From Terrisporobacter vanillatitrophus (GTDB lineage: Bacteria; Bacillota; Clostridia; Peptostreptococcales; Peptostreptococcaceae), in the NCBI RefSeq assembly GCF_051148895.1, contig NZ_CP154625.1:3720001-3784000 (forward strand): DNA of 64,000 bases, read 5' to 3'. Made by a program: the position numbers and the translations under genes. Shown piece by piece: positions 7,213-16,657 of the stretch. Within the stretch, counting starts at the first letter, position 1, and the number at the start of each line of letters is the position of its first letter. The notes under the pieces are model-generated. The model was given only the letters and a program-made list of their open reading frames with translations, was not told the origin of the DNA and searched no databases.

Positions 7213-9132
7213 TTATTGTTGAACTATATTAACTCTTTCTTCATCTTCTTTTACTACTATAGATACGAAATCATTTAAGTTCATACTTCCCATTTCGCCT
7301 TTATCTCTTGATCTAACGGCAACTTGGTTTTCTGCAGCTTCTTTGTCACCTACAACTAGCATATAAGGTACTTTTTGAAGTTGTGCTTCTCTTATTTTGA
7401 ATCCTATTTTTTCCGCTCTATCATCCATTTCAACTCTTACACCTGCATCAAATAAAGCTTTTTTAACTTCATTTGCATAATCCATATATTTATCTGATAT
7501 AGGTAATATTTTAACTTGAGTTGGAGCTAACCATACTGGGAATTTACCAGCATATTGTTCTATTAATATACCTATAAATCTTTCTATACTTCCAAATGCA
7601 ACTCTGTGTATCATAACCGGTCTATGTTTTTCACCATCTTGACCCATATAAGTTATGTCAAATCTTTGAGGTAATTGCATATCTAGCTGGATAGTTCCAC
7701 ATTGCCATGTTCTTCCTAAGCAGTCTCTTAAGTGGAAGTCTATCTTAGGTCCATAGAATGCTCCATCTCCTTCATTTAATATATAAGGTAGATTTAACTC
7801 TTCTAAAGCTTCTCTTAATCCATTTTCAGCTGTTTCCCAATCTTCATCTGAACCCATTGATTTTTCAGGTCTAGTAGATAATTCTAAATGATATTCAAAT
7901 CCAAAAGTTTTGTATACTCTATCTATTAAATCAACTACACCTTTTATTTGTTCTTTTATTTGTTCTGGTAACATGTATATATGTGCATCATCTTGAGTGA
8001 ATGCTCTAACCCTCATTAATCCATGTAATGCGCCTGATAACTCATGTCTATGAACTCTACCAAGCTCAGCAACCTTCATTGGGAATTCTTTGTATGAATG
8101 AGGTTTATGGTTATAATATATTAATGAACCTGGGCAGTTCATTGGTTTTATAGCATATAATTCTTCATCTATATTAACAGTATACATATTTTCTTTGTAG
8201 TTGTACCAATGACCTGATGTTTCCCATAATTTTTGATTTAATATTATTGGAGTTTCTATTTCTACATATCCATCTTCTTTGTGTATTTCTCTCCAGAATT
8301 TTAATAAAGCATTTTTAAGCTCCATACCTTTTGGTAAAAATAGAGGGAATCCAGGTCCTTCTTCTGGTATAAAGAATAAGTCTAATTCTTTACCTAATTT
8401 TCTATGGTCTCTTTTCTTAGCTTCTTCTAATAAATGTAGGTATTCTTCTAAATCTTTATTCTTTTCAAAAGATATACCATAGATTCTTTGAAGCATTTTA
8501 TTTTTTTCATCCCCACGCCAGTAAGCACCTGCTACACTAAGTAGCTTAACAGCTTTTACTTTCTTAGTAGATAATAAGTGTGGTCCTCTACATAAATCAG
8601 TAAAATCACCTTGCTTGTAGAATGATATTATTTCACCTTCTGGTAACTCGTTTATTAATTCTTCTTTATATATTTCACCATTTTCTTTAGCCCAAGATAG
8701 CGCTTCTTCTTTTGGTAATTCATATCTTTCAAGTTTTTGATCTTCTTTAGCTATTTTTTTCATTTCAGCTTCAAGCTTTGCAAGATCTTCCATAGTTAAT
8801 CTTTCTTCTAAATCTATATCATAGTAGAATCCATTTTCTATGCTTGGCCCTATGGCAAACTTAGCCTTAGGATATAATCTTTTTATAGCTTGCGCTAACA
8901 TATGTGCAGAAGTATGTCTAAAAACATCTTTTCCTTCTGCATCATCAAACTTAAATAAGTTTAATGTACAATCTTCCTTAACCATATAGTCAAGTCCTAC
9001 TACTTGATCATTAACAGATGCTGCAACAACCGCTCTTGCTAAACCTTCACTTATTGATTTCGCAATTTCTAAAACAGAAAGTTCATTTTGAAATTCTTTT
9101 ACTGATCCGTCTTTTAATGTAACTTTTATCAT
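7213..9132 (-). CDS. thrS: Threonine--tRNA ligase
   Basis: 639-residue class II synthetase. Order of domains: TGS (~1-62), second additional/editing domain with the HTSAHMLAQA zinc-like motif (~74-83) and YWRGDEKNKMLQRIYG (~205-220), catalytic core (~240-535) with motif 2 GRVHRHELSGALHGLMRVRAF-type sequence and the zinc-site region IKPMNCPGS, and the C-terminal anticodon-binding domain (~540-635). Full family length. Expression is under the T-box directly upstream. Confidence 0.98.
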   Translation of the reverse strand: MIKVTLKDGSVKEFQNELSVLEIAKSISEGLARAVVAASVNDQVVGLDYMVKEDCTLNLFKFDDAEGKDVFRHTSAHMLAQAIKRLYPKAKFAIGPSIENGFYYDIDLEERLTMEDLAKLEAEMKKIAKEDQKLERYELPKEEALSWAKENGEIYKEELINELPEGEIISFYKQGDFTDLCRGPHLLSTKKVKAVKLLSVAGAYWRGDEKNKMLQRIYGISFEKNKDLEEYLHLLEEAKKRDHRKLGKELDLFFIPEEGPGFPLFLPKGMELKNALLKFWREIHKEDGYVEIETPIILNQKLWETSGHWYNYKENMYTVNIDEELYAIKPMNCPGSLIYYNHKPHSYKEFPMKVAELGRVHRHELSGALHGLMRVRAFTQDDAHIYMLPEQIKEQIKGVVDLIDRVYKTFGFEYHLELSTRPEKSMGSDEDWETAENGLREALEELNLPYILNEGDGAFYGPKIDFHLRDCLGRTWQCGTIQLDMQLPQRFDITYMGQDGEKHRPVMIHRVAFGSIERFIGILIEQYAGKFPVWLAPTQVKILPISDKYMDYANEVKKALFDAGVRVEMDDRAEKIGFKIREAQLQKVPYMLVVGDKEAAENQVAVRSRDKGEMGSMNLNDFVSIVVKEDEERVNIVQQ

Positions 9133-9149
9133 AATTTTGCCTCCTAAAA

Positions 9150-9420
9150 TATATTATTTTAACAATAAAAAAACTCGTCCCATAAAAATTGGGACGAGTT
9201 ATATCTCGTGGTTCCACCCAAGTTGACATATATAATATACATGTCCTCTTGATGACTATAAGGTTGTCAACCGAATACTTTCACATATATATGCTACTAA
9301 ATTCTGCTCCAAGTTAGTTTTCAAATAGGATTATTTTAGATAAGCTCACAGCCAAGGCTCATCTTCTCTTTAAAACAATTTATCTATTTTACTTTGTCTC
9401 TTCATCACACTATTTTTAAT
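9150..9420 (-). promoter_or_regulatory. T-box riboswitch leader of thrS
   Basis: The complement of the 9200-9219 region reads GGTGGAACCACGAGATAT, a T-box sequence. It is followed by a strong terminator, AACTCGTCCCAAT / ATGGGACGAGTT then TTTTTTT (about 9200-9164). The upstream part contains a stem I-like region with an ACT triplet in GAAAACTAACTTGG, a plausible Thr specifier. Uncharged tRNA-Thr is the expected ligand; the specifier call is inference. Confidence 0.95.
9164..9200 (-). terminator. T-box-controlled terminator of the thrS leader
   Basis: Minus-strand stem AACTCGTCCCA / TGGGACGAGTT followed by seven T, immediately 3' of the T-box sequence. Confidence 0.9.
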
Positions 9421-9428
9421 TAATTTTA

Positions 9429-9457
9429 ATTATATCAGATAGATATTTATCATTCAA
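9429..9457 (-). promoter_or_regulatory. Promoter for the thrS T-box transcript
   Basis: Minus-strand TTGAAT (9457-9452), 17-base spacer, TATAAT (9434-9429), just downstream of the ytxC stop. Start of transcription expected near 9422. Confidence 0.8.
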
Positions 9458-9471
9458 CCATAATATAATAA

Positions 9472-10266
9472 TTAATTACTATATATTACAGTTACCTTTC
9501 CTTCAAATAATAAGTTTACGACTTCTATCATATCTTTGGATTTGTTATTATTTAAATTATCAAGTATTTCTATTTTCTTAGGACATAATGTCATTATTGC
9601 ACTTATTAGAATATCTTCGTTATTTAAATCTTCTGACATGGCAAGATTCATAATTTCCTCATTATTAAAATGTTCAAGCTCTCTTCCATTTTCATCACTT
9701 AATACAAAATTGCCATCTTTCATGATTGTAATTCTAAGTAGTTCCATCTTTTCTTCTTGTATATCTATGAAATATTTTAAAGAATCTAGAAACTCTTTTT
9801 TATCCCTTTTTATTAAATGTTCTTCCATTGCAATATCACTTAATATAGAAATATAGCTAATAAAATCTTTCATTCTAAATTTAACAAATCCCTCTAAATT
9901 TAAATCATTATTTTCTATAATAAATTCATTTACTTTACTGTATATAGTTTCTTTTATAAAATCTTCTTTTTTATCAAATAAATTTACAGCTTCTATATAT
10001 ACACTTTTTTTATCCTCTTCACTTATATTAATGTAAGTTTTCCATATGTATTCTTTTAAATCTCTTTCTTTTATTAAACTTATTATTAAATCTGCAATAC
10101 CAGAGCAAAGTGTGTCACAACTTTTCATTTTAGACATATCTACATACATACTGTCTAAAGTTTTATCGTAACTAATCAATTTAGAGTAATTCTTTCCATG
10201 GAAAAATTCTTTAATTAGTCCTACATCTTGGGGTAAAAAACTTATTTGCATCATTCTGTCTGTCAT
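9472..10266 (-). CDS. ytxC: Sporulation protein YtxC
   Basis: 264 residues, predicted cytoplasmic and largely helical, without a transmembrane segment. The central block LEGFVKFRMKDFISYI (~125-140) is the recognisable core of the YtxC family, which is confined to endospore formers and whose biochemical role is undefined. GGAAGGGG precedes the ATG by about 8 bases. It lies directly upstream of thrS, a placement I recall from other clostridia; the thrS promoter in between allows independent expression. Confidence 0.8.
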   Translation of the reverse strand: MTDRMMQISFLPQDVGLIKEFFHGKNYSKLISYDKTLDSMYVDMSKMKSCDTLCSGIADLIISLIKERDLKEYIWKTYINISEEDKKSVYIEAVNLFDKKEDFIKETIYSKVNEFIIENNDLNLEGFVKFRMKDFISYISILSDIAMEEHLIKRDKKEFLDSLKYFIDIQEEKMELLRITIMKDGNFVLSDENGRELEHFNNEEIMNLAMSEDLNNEDILISAIMTLCPKKIEILDNLNNNKSKDMIEVVNLLFEGKVTVIYSN

Positions 10267-10460
10267 TGTATCGCCCCTTCCAAATAATTAAAAGAAACTT
10301 ATTCTAGTTTAATACATTGTTTTTTATTGTATTGTCATAGTTTTAATACACTTTACCCCGATAAATTATTTATAATTTTACCGATAGTTATATTATTAAA
10401 CATTTTTTTAAATTTTATAAGTTGAAATTAAATATATTTTTCTATACATAGAAATACGTA

Positions 10461-10494
10461 AAAAAGCTATGAAAATTTAATTTTCATAGCTTTA
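10461..10494 (-). terminator. Terminator after nupQ
   Basis: Minus-strand AAAGCTATGAAAAT / ATTTTCATAGCTTT stem followed by a T run, six bases beyond the nupQ stop. Confidence 0.88.
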
Positions 10495-10500
10495 AATTAA

Positions 10501-11436
10501 TTATCTTTCACCTTTTTTGTAAGGATTTCCTAAAGCTGACGGAGCCTTAGAACTCTTAACGAATAATACTAATATTATTAATGTTACAACATAAGGTATC
10601 ATAGATAATAAGTTTTCATTTATTGTAAATGGTAATGTTGGACTTCCGAAGTATACAGATAACGCTGTTGAGAAACCGAATAATAGACAAGCAAGTGACG
10701 CCCATTGAGGTCTCCATTTTCCGAATATAACAGCTGCCATAGCTATATATCCTTGTCCAGATACTAGTGTAGGTCTAAATGAAGAAACTAATGCAAGTGA
10801 CATTGAAGCTCCTCCTAGCCCTGCTAAAAATCCAGATATTAAAACTGCACTATATCTTACTCTAGAAACATTTATTCCTAATGTATCTGCAGCACCTGGA
10901 TGTTCACCAACTGATCTTATTCTAAGACCAAATTTAGTTTTGTATAAAACATAGTATGCTACTATTACTAATATAAATGCAAGGTATACAGTTGCATAGT
11001 TATTAAATATTGTATCTAATACACTACCTGCTGGAAATGTCCCATTAAATATTCTTGGTATTTTATTCTCCATTGGTATTGTTGGAGTTGTAGTTGCTCC
11101 ATCAAACATTATTTTCGCTACAAATAAAGCAAAACCTGGAGCTAATAAGTTTATTGCAACACCTGATATTGTGTGGTCTGCATTAAAGTTAACAGTTGCA
11201 AAAGCATGTATTAACGCAAAGAATGCTCCAGCTAATCCTCCTACTAAGAAAGCTAACCAAGGATTACCTGTTAGAAAACCAGCTGCTGCTCCTGCAAATG
11301 CTCCTATTGTCATCATACCTTCTAGACCTATATTAACTATACCTGAGTTTTCAGAGAATACTCCGCCTAATGCTGTATATATAAGGGGAGTTGAATACAT
11401 CAACGTTGTACTAATTATAATCGCTAAATCTTGCAT
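10501..11436 (-). CDS. nupQ: Nucleoside ABC transporter permease (NupQ-like)
   Basis: 311-residue polytopic permease of the BPD_transp_2 fold, with about 8-10 hydrophobic segments and the family stretch SGLLAG-like SGFLAGLGGASMSLALV (~200-216), preceded by GEHPGAADTLGI (~175-187). It forms the transmembrane path with NupP. Its ATG shares one base with the nupP stop codon, showing tight translational coupling in nupO-nupP-nupQ. The substrates are probably guanosine or other nucleosides, by homology to Bacillus NupNOPQ. Confidence 0.9.
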   Translation of the reverse strand: MQDLAIIISTTLMYSTPLIYTALGGVFSENSGIVNIGLEGMMTIGAFAGAAAGFLTGNPWLAFLVGGLAGAFFALIHAFATVNFNADHTISGVAINLLAPGFALFVAKIMFDGATTTPTIPMENKIPRIFNGTFPAGSVLDTIFNNYATVYLAFILVIVAYYVLYKTKFGLRIRSVGEHPGAADTLGINVSRVRYSAVLISGFLAGLGGASMSLALVSSFRPTLVSGQGYIAMAAVIFGKWRPQWASLACLLFGFSTALSVYFGSPTLPFTINENLLSMIPYVVTLIILVLFVKSSKAPSALGNPYKKGER

Positions 11437-12527
11437 TATGCGTTACCCCCTTTTGCTTTCTTTTGTTTCATTTTTATATATAACATTCTTAATCCATTAC
11501 TTAACGCGATAAAGAATACAATTGACCCTATGACTATATTTATTACTTCTGATGGCGCTCCAACTGATTGCATTTTTATTCCACCGTATTTGAATGCACC
11601 GAATAATAGTCCTGAGAATATTACTCCTATAGGATTACTGTTTGCTATTAAGGCAACAGCTATACCATCAAATCCATATCCTTCTTGTGCTGCAAGAACT
11701 GTTATATTATGAGTTACCCCCATAACTTGTATTGCACCTGCAACTCCAGCTAATAAACCTGCTATAGCCATTGATTTTAATATTGATTTGCCAACGTCTA
11801 TACCAGCATATTCTGCTGCATCTTTATTGTGACCAACTGCTCTAAGTTCGAAGCCTAAAGTAGTTTTTGTTAATATAAACCATATCACAAATACTAGTGC
11901 TATTGATATAACTATACCCCAGTTAACACTAGTAGCTGGTCCAACTAAACTTTTCAACCAATCTATACTTATACTTGCACTATCTTGTATATTTACTGAA
12001 GCTTCACTATTTGGTACTGATATAAATGAATTTGATACCATAAAATTACTTAAGTAAAAAGCAATCCAGTTTAACATTATTGTTGCTATAACCTCATTTA
12101 TTCCAAACTTAGATTTTAGAAAACCTGCTATTGAGCCCCAAAGTCCTCCTGCAAGACCAGCTAAAATTATTGTTAATGGGATATGAATTATAGCTGGTAA
12201 GTTAATGCTATATCCTACTAATGTGGCAACTAATGCACCTATTATAAATTGACCTTCTGCACCTATATTAAATAACCCTGTCTTAAAAGCAAAGGCTATA
12301 GAAAGACCTGTAAGAATATATGGTGTGGCCTTTATTATAGTCCATGCTATGTATTTTGGCTTTCCAATTATACCCTCTATCATAGCTCCATAAGCTTCTA
12401 TAGGACTATTTCCTGAAATAAGAAGAACTATTGCTCCAACAAGTAAACCTAGAAGGATTGATAAGAATGAAAACTTAACAGCATCGTCTATAAAAGATTT
12501 TTTCTTAGTTTTTAAGCTATTTTCCAT
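11436..12527 (-). CDS. nupP: Nucleoside ABC transporter permease (NupP-like)
   Basis: 363-residue permease, the larger partner of NupQ, with an N-terminal helix after a basic stretch and about 9-10 hydrophobic segments. The FNIGAEGQFIIGALVA motif (~85-100) and GHNKDAAEYAGIDV (~230-243) are typical of BMP-type nucleoside permeases. I start at the ATG at 12527 because AGGAGG is 8 bases upstream; the in-frame GTG at 12536 is only about three bases from it. The gene overlaps the nupO end by 11 bases. Confidence 0.9.
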   Translation of the reverse strand: MENSLKTKKKSFIDDAVKFSFLSILLGLLVGAIVLLISGNSPIEAYGAMIEGIIGKPKYIAWTIIKATPYILTGLSIAFAFKTGLFNIGAEGQFIIGALVATLVGYSINLPAIIHIPLTIILAGLAGGLWGSIAGFLKSKFGINEVIATIMLNWIAFYLSNFMVSNSFISVPNSEASVNIQDSASISIDWLKSLVGPATSVNWGIVISIALVFVIWFILTKTTLGFELRAVGHNKDAAEYAGIDVGKSILKSMAIAGLLAGVAGAIQVMGVTHNITVLAAQEGYGFDGIAVALIANSNPIGVIFSGLLFGAFKYGGIKMQSVGAPSEVINIVIGSIVFFIALSNGLRMLYIKMKQKKAKGGNA

Positions 12528-14088
12528 TACAGTCACCTCCTGCCATCATCATTCCAAGCTTATTTTCATCTGCATCTTTTGCATCTAATATACCAACTAT
12601 TTGGCCTTCGTAAATAACTGCTATTCTATCAGAAACATTCATAACCTCATCAAGTTCTAAAGAGACTAGAAGTACTCCATTTCCTGCATCTCTTTGATCA
12701 ACTAATGATTTATGAACGAATTCAATAGCACCTACATCTAATCCTCTTGTTGGTTGAGTAGCTATTAATAATTGCGGTTCTTGACTGTTTTCTCTAGAAT
12801 CTTCTATATTTGTTACTTCTCTACCTATGATTACCTTTTGTTGGTTACCACCTGATAATCCTCTTGCTTTAGCATTAAGATCATTTGGTCTAACATCAAA
12901 TCTTTCAATTATTTCTTCAGCTTTTTTATTGATTGCTTCAATATTTAATATTCCATTTTTTGAATACTTATTTTCTTTGTAGTTTTGTAAAACAACATTT
13001 TCCGCAACTGTATAATCTAAAACAAGACCTCTCTTTTGTCTATCTTCTGGAATATTTTTTATCCCCTTTTTGAAGATTTGCTTTGGCTTGTTATTTACCA
13101 CTGTTTGTCCATTTATTTCTATAAGACCAGATTCGACTTTTCTAAGACCAGTAAGTGCTTCAACTAATTCTGATTGACCGTTTCCGTCTATACCAGCTAT
13201 TCCAAGTATTTCCCCAGCTTTCACTTCTAAAGATAGCCCATCAACAACTTTTATTCTTCTGTTGTCTTTTACTACTAAGCCTCTAATTGATAAAACTGTT
13301 TCAGTTGGGTTTGCTTCTTTTTTGTCAACCTTGAAGTTAACTTCCCTACCTACCATTTTTTCTGCCAAGTCATTTTCCGTTACATCTGCTACTTTTACAG
13401 TGTCTATGTATCTACCTCTTCTAATTACAGTACAATAATCTGCTATAGATTTTATTTCTTTAAGTTTATGAGTAATTATTATTACTGACTTACCTTCCTT
13501 TGTAAGATTTCTAATAATATTAATAAGTTCTGTTATTTCTTGTGGAGTTAACACTGCTGTAGGTTCATCAAGAATTAAAGTTTCTGCACCTCTATATAAT
13601 GCCTTTAATATTTCAACTCTTTGCTGCATACCTACTGTTATATCTTCAATTCTAGCCATAGGATCAACGAATAACCCATATTTTGCTGATATTTCTTTAA
13701 CATCATCTATGGCTTTTTTAATATCTAGAGCACCTACATTTTTTGTTGGCTCTGTTCCTAGTACTATATTTTCAGCTACTGTAAATGGTTGAACAAGCAT
13801 AAAATGCTGATGAACCATACCTATTCCTTTTGATATAGCTACGTTTGGATTGCTTATATCTACTAATTCACCATTAATATAAATTTCTCCTGATGTAGGG
13901 TTATAAAGTCCATATAATATATTCATAAGAGTAGACTTACCTGCTCCATTTTCTCCTAAAAGCGCATGTACTTCTCCTTTATGTACAGTCAAATTAACGT
14001 TGTCATTTGCTATGAAGTCGCCGAATTTTTTAGTTATATTTTTCATTTCAACAACTTTTTGACTGTAGTCGATGCTATTGTTATTCAT
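12517..14088 (-). CDS. nupO: Nucleoside ABC transporter ATP-binding protein (NupO-like)
   Basis: 523 residues with two ABC domains in one chain. Domain 1 (~10-250) has Walker A GENGAGKST, a diverged signature GMQQRVEIL and Walker B TLILDEPTA. Domain 2 (~265-515) has a degenerate Walker A (GIDGNGQSE), a clear LSGGNQQKV signature and LLIATQPTRGLD. This asymmetry is normal for the family. It energises NupPQ import of nucleosides delivered by the lipoprotein encoded upstream. It is first in the nupOPQ operon, with its own promoter and a structured, terminator-containing leader. Confidence 0.92.
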   Translation of the reverse strand: MNNNSIDYSQKVVEMKNITKKFGDFIANDNVNLTVHKGEVHALLGENGAGKSTLMNILYGLYNPTSGEIYINGELVDISNPNVAISKGIGMVHQHFMLVQPFTVAENIVLGTEPTKNVGALDIKKAIDDVKEISAKYGLFVDPMARIEDITVGMQQRVEILKALYRGAETLILDEPTAVLTPQEITELINIIRNLTKEGKSVIIITHKLKEIKSIADYCTVIRRGRYIDTVKVADVTENDLAEKMVGREVNFKVDKKEANPTETVLSIRGLVVKDNRRIKVVDGLSLEVKAGEILGIAGIDGNGQSELVEALTGLRKVESGLIEINGQTVVNNKPKQIFKKGIKNIPEDRQKRGLVLDYTVAENVVLQNYKENKYSKNGILNIEAINKKAEEIIERFDVRPNDLNAKARGLSGGNQQKVIIGREVTNIEDSRENSQEPQLLIATQPTRGLDVGAIEFVHKSLVDQRDAGNGVLLVSLELDEVMNVSDRIAVIYEGQIVGILDAKDADENKLGMMMAGGDCNGK

Positions 14089-14130
14089 AGCTTTGTTTGT
14101 CCTCCTTGTCTGACCATATTTTTCATAATA

Positions 14131-14162
14131 AAAAAACGGATAATATATCTATATATTATCCA
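14131..14162 (-). terminator. Terminator inside the nupO leader
   Basis: Minus-strand GGATAATATAT / ATATATTATCC stem followed by G and TTTTTTT, ending about 42 bases upstream of the nupO ATG. It is downstream of the nupO promoter, so it is positioned to attenuate nupOPQ. Confidence 0.8.
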
Positions 14163-14163
14163 T

Positions 14164-14242
14164 AAATCATATAATCTATTTGTTAAGCCAAATTAATTTT
14201 TATAGATTCCATATTTATCAGATAAAATATTATATGATTTTT
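14164..14242 (-). promoter_or_regulatory. Structured leader element (possible riboswitch) upstream of nupO
   Basis: On the minus strand this segment can close a helix between AAATCAT (near 14242-14236) and ATGATTT (near 14171-14165). Inside are two hairpins: one built on TTTAT..GAT / ATC..ATAAA with loop AAATATGG, and one built on ATTTG / CAAAT with loop GCTTAA. The layout (three-way junction, CATATAAT after the first strand, AATATGG loop, GATTAT before the closing strand, terminator right behind) recalls purine riboswitches. The conserved GTTTCTACC joining segment is absent, however. Promoter, structure and terminator lie in the right order for ligand-controlled attenuation. Treat it as a candidate; AT-rich DNA folds easily. 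Confidence 0.45.
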
Positions 14243-14315
14243 AACTATTTTCATTGTTAATTAGTGTATCATTTAAATATTAGATTGTAATTAGTATGTA
14301 ATATTTAACTTAACA

Positions 14316-14344
14316 ATTATATCATTTTATATACTTTTTGCCAA
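14316..14344 (-). promoter_or_regulatory. Promoter of nupOPQ
   Basis: Minus-strand TTGGCA (14344-14339), 17-base spacer, TATAAT (14321-14316). It lies downstream of the nupN terminator, so nupOPQ has its own start (near 14309) and a leader of about 220 bases. Confidence 0.8.
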
Positions 14345-14412
14345 CAATTATAAGAATTTACCATATTTTTATCATATGTATTACATTATTTATTACAATT
14401 AAATAATATATC

Positions 14413-14456
14413 AAAAAAATATTCCACCAGAGAATATATATTCTTTGGTGGAATAT
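14413..14456 (-). terminator. Terminator after the nupN-like lipoprotein gene
   Basis: Minus-strand ATTCCACCAAAGAATATA / TATTCTCTGGTGGAAT stem with a T run behind it, about 30 bases past the stop. Confidence 0.88.
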
Positions 14457-14485
14457 GTATTTTAAGAATTTATACTCTAGGATTT

Positions 14486-15520
14486 TTATTTTTCGTATAA
14501 TTCTTTGTATTCTTCATCAGTTGCTGGAACTTTTATTTTTCCATCAACTATTTCTTTAGTTTTAGCTTCAACATATTCTAATACGTCAGCTGGAACATTT
14601 TTGTCTGAAGTTGGAGCTATACCAACTCCTCCTGTTGCTAATGATCCTATTATAACTTCACCTGATTTGTAAGATCCATCAACAAATGCTTTTGCTAAGT
14701 TTCCAACAGCAACATCTATGTTTTTCATAGCTGAAGTTATTACATTATCTGGAGCTAATTCATTTTGGTCTCTATCAACACCTATAGCCATTTTTCCGTT
14801 TTCTTTAACTGATTCTATAGCACCAGTTCCAACAGCACCTGCAGCTGGGAATACTACGTCTACACCATTTTTAATCATTTGATTAGCTATAGATTTTCCT
14901 AAAGCTTGATCAGAGAAACTGTTTGCATATTGTACTGATATTTTTGCTTTTTCATTAGCATCTTTAACACCAGCTTTAAATCCGTTTTCGAATTTAGATA
15001 TAACTACACCTTCCATACCACCTATAAAACCAACTTCATTAGTTTTAGTCATTTTACCAGCTATTAATCCTGTTAAGTAAGCTGAAGCGTTATCTTCAAA
15101 TAATAAAGAAGTTACATTTTCTGGTTGTGTTTCATAAGCACAATCTATTATTGCAAATTGTTGATCTGGATAATCTTTAGATGCTTTTTCTATAGCTTTT
15201 TCTAATTTATATCCAACACCTATTATTAAATCCATTTCATCATCAACGAATTGTTCTATATTAGGAGTATAATCTGAGTCTTGTTTTGATTCTAAAACTT
15301 TAACTTCAATTTTATCTTTTCCTAATTCTTTTTCAACTGCTTGTAAACCTTCCCATGAAGATTGGTTAAATGATTCATCATGTACACCACCAACATCAGT
15401 TATCATACCTATTTTTACAACATCTTTCGATGCTTCATCTTTTTTAGATCCACACCCAACTAATAACCCTACAGACATTACCATTGTTAGTGATAAAGCT
15501 ACTAATTTTTTTAATTTCAT
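14486..15520 (-). CDS. nupN: BMP-family nucleoside-binding lipoprotein (NupN/PnrA-like)
   Basis: 344-residue extracytoplasmic substrate-binding lipoprotein. The signal peptide MKLKKLVALSLTMVMSVGLL is followed by the lipobox LVGC (Cys near 23). The mature PnrA/BMP fold begins KIGMITDVGGVHDESFNQSS, a block that contacts purine nucleosides in this family. It also has GFIGGMEGVVISKFENGFKAG and VFPAAGAVGTGAIE. GGAGGG lies five bases before the ATG. A terminator follows, so the abundant binding protein is made separately from nupOPQ. Confidence 0.93.
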   Translation of the reverse strand: MKLKKLVALSLTMVMSVGLLVGCGSKKDEASKDVVKIGMITDVGGVHDESFNQSSWEGLQAVEKELGKDKIEVKVLESKQDSDYTPNIEQFVDDEMDLIIGVGYKLEKAIEKASKDYPDQQFAIIDCAYETQPENVTSLLFEDNASAYLTGLIAGKMTKTNEVGFIGGMEGVVISKFENGFKAGVKDANEKAKISVQYANSFSDQALGKSIANQMIKNGVDVVFPAAGAVGTGAIESVKENGKMAIGVDRDQNELAPDNVITSAMKNIDVAVGNLAKAFVDGSYKSGEVIIGSLATGGVGIAPTSDKNVPADVLEYVEAKTKEIVDGKIKVPATDEEYKELYEK

Positions 15521-15753
15521 AAGTCCCTCCTGAAAAATATAAGTATTTTGTCTCTTATGTTCTTTATTTTATACTATTTTTCATATTTTATCTATACTAT
15601 TTTAAATCTTTTTTTACATTTTTCATCAAATTATCGGTTATTTCTTTAAATATGATACACTATATTATAATTTATTTACATATTAATATTTTATTCCCAA
15701 GGTATTTTATCATTTTATTACATATTTAGTATATTTGCCTAGATATTTTTGCA

Positions 15754-15779
15754 TAAAAAAAGAGGTTATTAATACCTCC
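15754..15779 (-). terminator. Terminator after degV
   Basis: Minus-strand GAGGTATT / AATAACCTC stem followed by TTTTTTT. Confidence 0.85.
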
Positions 15780-15784
15780 TTAAT

Positions 15785-16633
15785 TTATCTATTTTTAAAT
15801 ACTAATATTCCACCTACACCAGGACCTGAATGTGCTCCAACACAAGTTCCTATTATAAAATATCCTATTTTTTTTGGTTTAAAAACTTCTTTAGCTATTT
15901 CAGTCAGTTTTTCTCTTTCTTTTAAATCATCACTATATCCTATGTAAACTTCTTCTTGTTCTAAATCGTCTCCTAACCTTTCTTTAATGCATTCAATCAT
16001 TTTACTTAGTACATTTTTCTTTCCTCTTACTTGACTCACTTGAGAAACTAATCCGTCCTTCACCTCTAATATAGGTTTTATATTTAATAAACCACCTACC
16101 GTTGCCTTAGTCGAAGATATTCTACCACCTTTTTTTAGATATTCTAAAGTATCTACTGAAAACATAAGAATATATTTTTCTTTAATTTCATCTAAAGCTT
16201 TAAATACTTCTTCTATTGTTTTACCTTCATTTATCATTTCAGCTGCTTTAACGACAAAGAAACCTGCCCCAAAAGTTAAATTATTACTATCATATATATA
16301 TATTTGGCCCTCAGTATCATTTTTAGCCATTATAGCACTTTGACATGTTCCTGTAGCTGCTGCGGATCCCGATATATATAATATTTTCTTCCCATCTTTT
16401 GTATATTTATCAAAAATTTCTTTAAATTGAGCATAAGTAGCTTGAGAAGTTTTTGGATATACATTTTCCTCCCTTAGAATCTTATAAAATTCCTCCGGTT
16501 TCATATCTATACTATCTCTATATTCTTTTCCATTAATTATAAGTGTTAATGGTACCACATCTATGTCATACTTTTCTAAGTACTCTTTGTTAACATCAGA
16601 TAAACTATCACATATTATTTTAATATCATTCAT
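15785..16633 (-). CDS. DegV-family fatty-acid-binding protein
   Basis: 282 residues. DegV proteins bind one fatty acid between two domains; in Firmicutes related FakB proteins present it to the kinase FakA. Visible family features are DSLSDV near the N-terminus (~9-14), the TSQATYAQFKEIF block (~79-91), SGSAAATGT (~107-115) and GGRISSTKATVGGLLNIKPIL (~168-188). AAAGGAG lies before the ATG. It follows trmL by about 25 bases on the same strand. Whether this copy is a FakB partner or another DegV cannot be decided here. Confidence 0.9.
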   Translation of the reverse strand: MNDIKIICDSLSDVNKEYLEKYDIDVVPLTLIINGKEYRDSIDMKPEEFYKILREENVYPKTSQATYAQFKEIFDKYTKDGKKILYISGSAAATGTCQSAIMAKNDTEGQIYIYDSNNLTFGAGFFVVKAAEMINEGKTIEEVFKALDEIKEKYILMFSVDTLEYLKKGGRISSTKATVGGLLNIKPILEVKDGLVSQVSQVRGKKNVLSKMIECIKERLGDDLEQEEVYIGYSDDLKEREKLTEIAKEVFKPKKIGYFIIGTCVGAHSGPGVGGILVFKNR

Positions 16634-16657
16634 CTCGTTAATCTCCTTTCTTTGTCA

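Noticed and set aside
14164..14242. Calling the nupO leader a standard purine riboswitch
   Set aside because: The ligand-binding joining segment GTTTCTACC is absent, so I list it only as a structured candidate.
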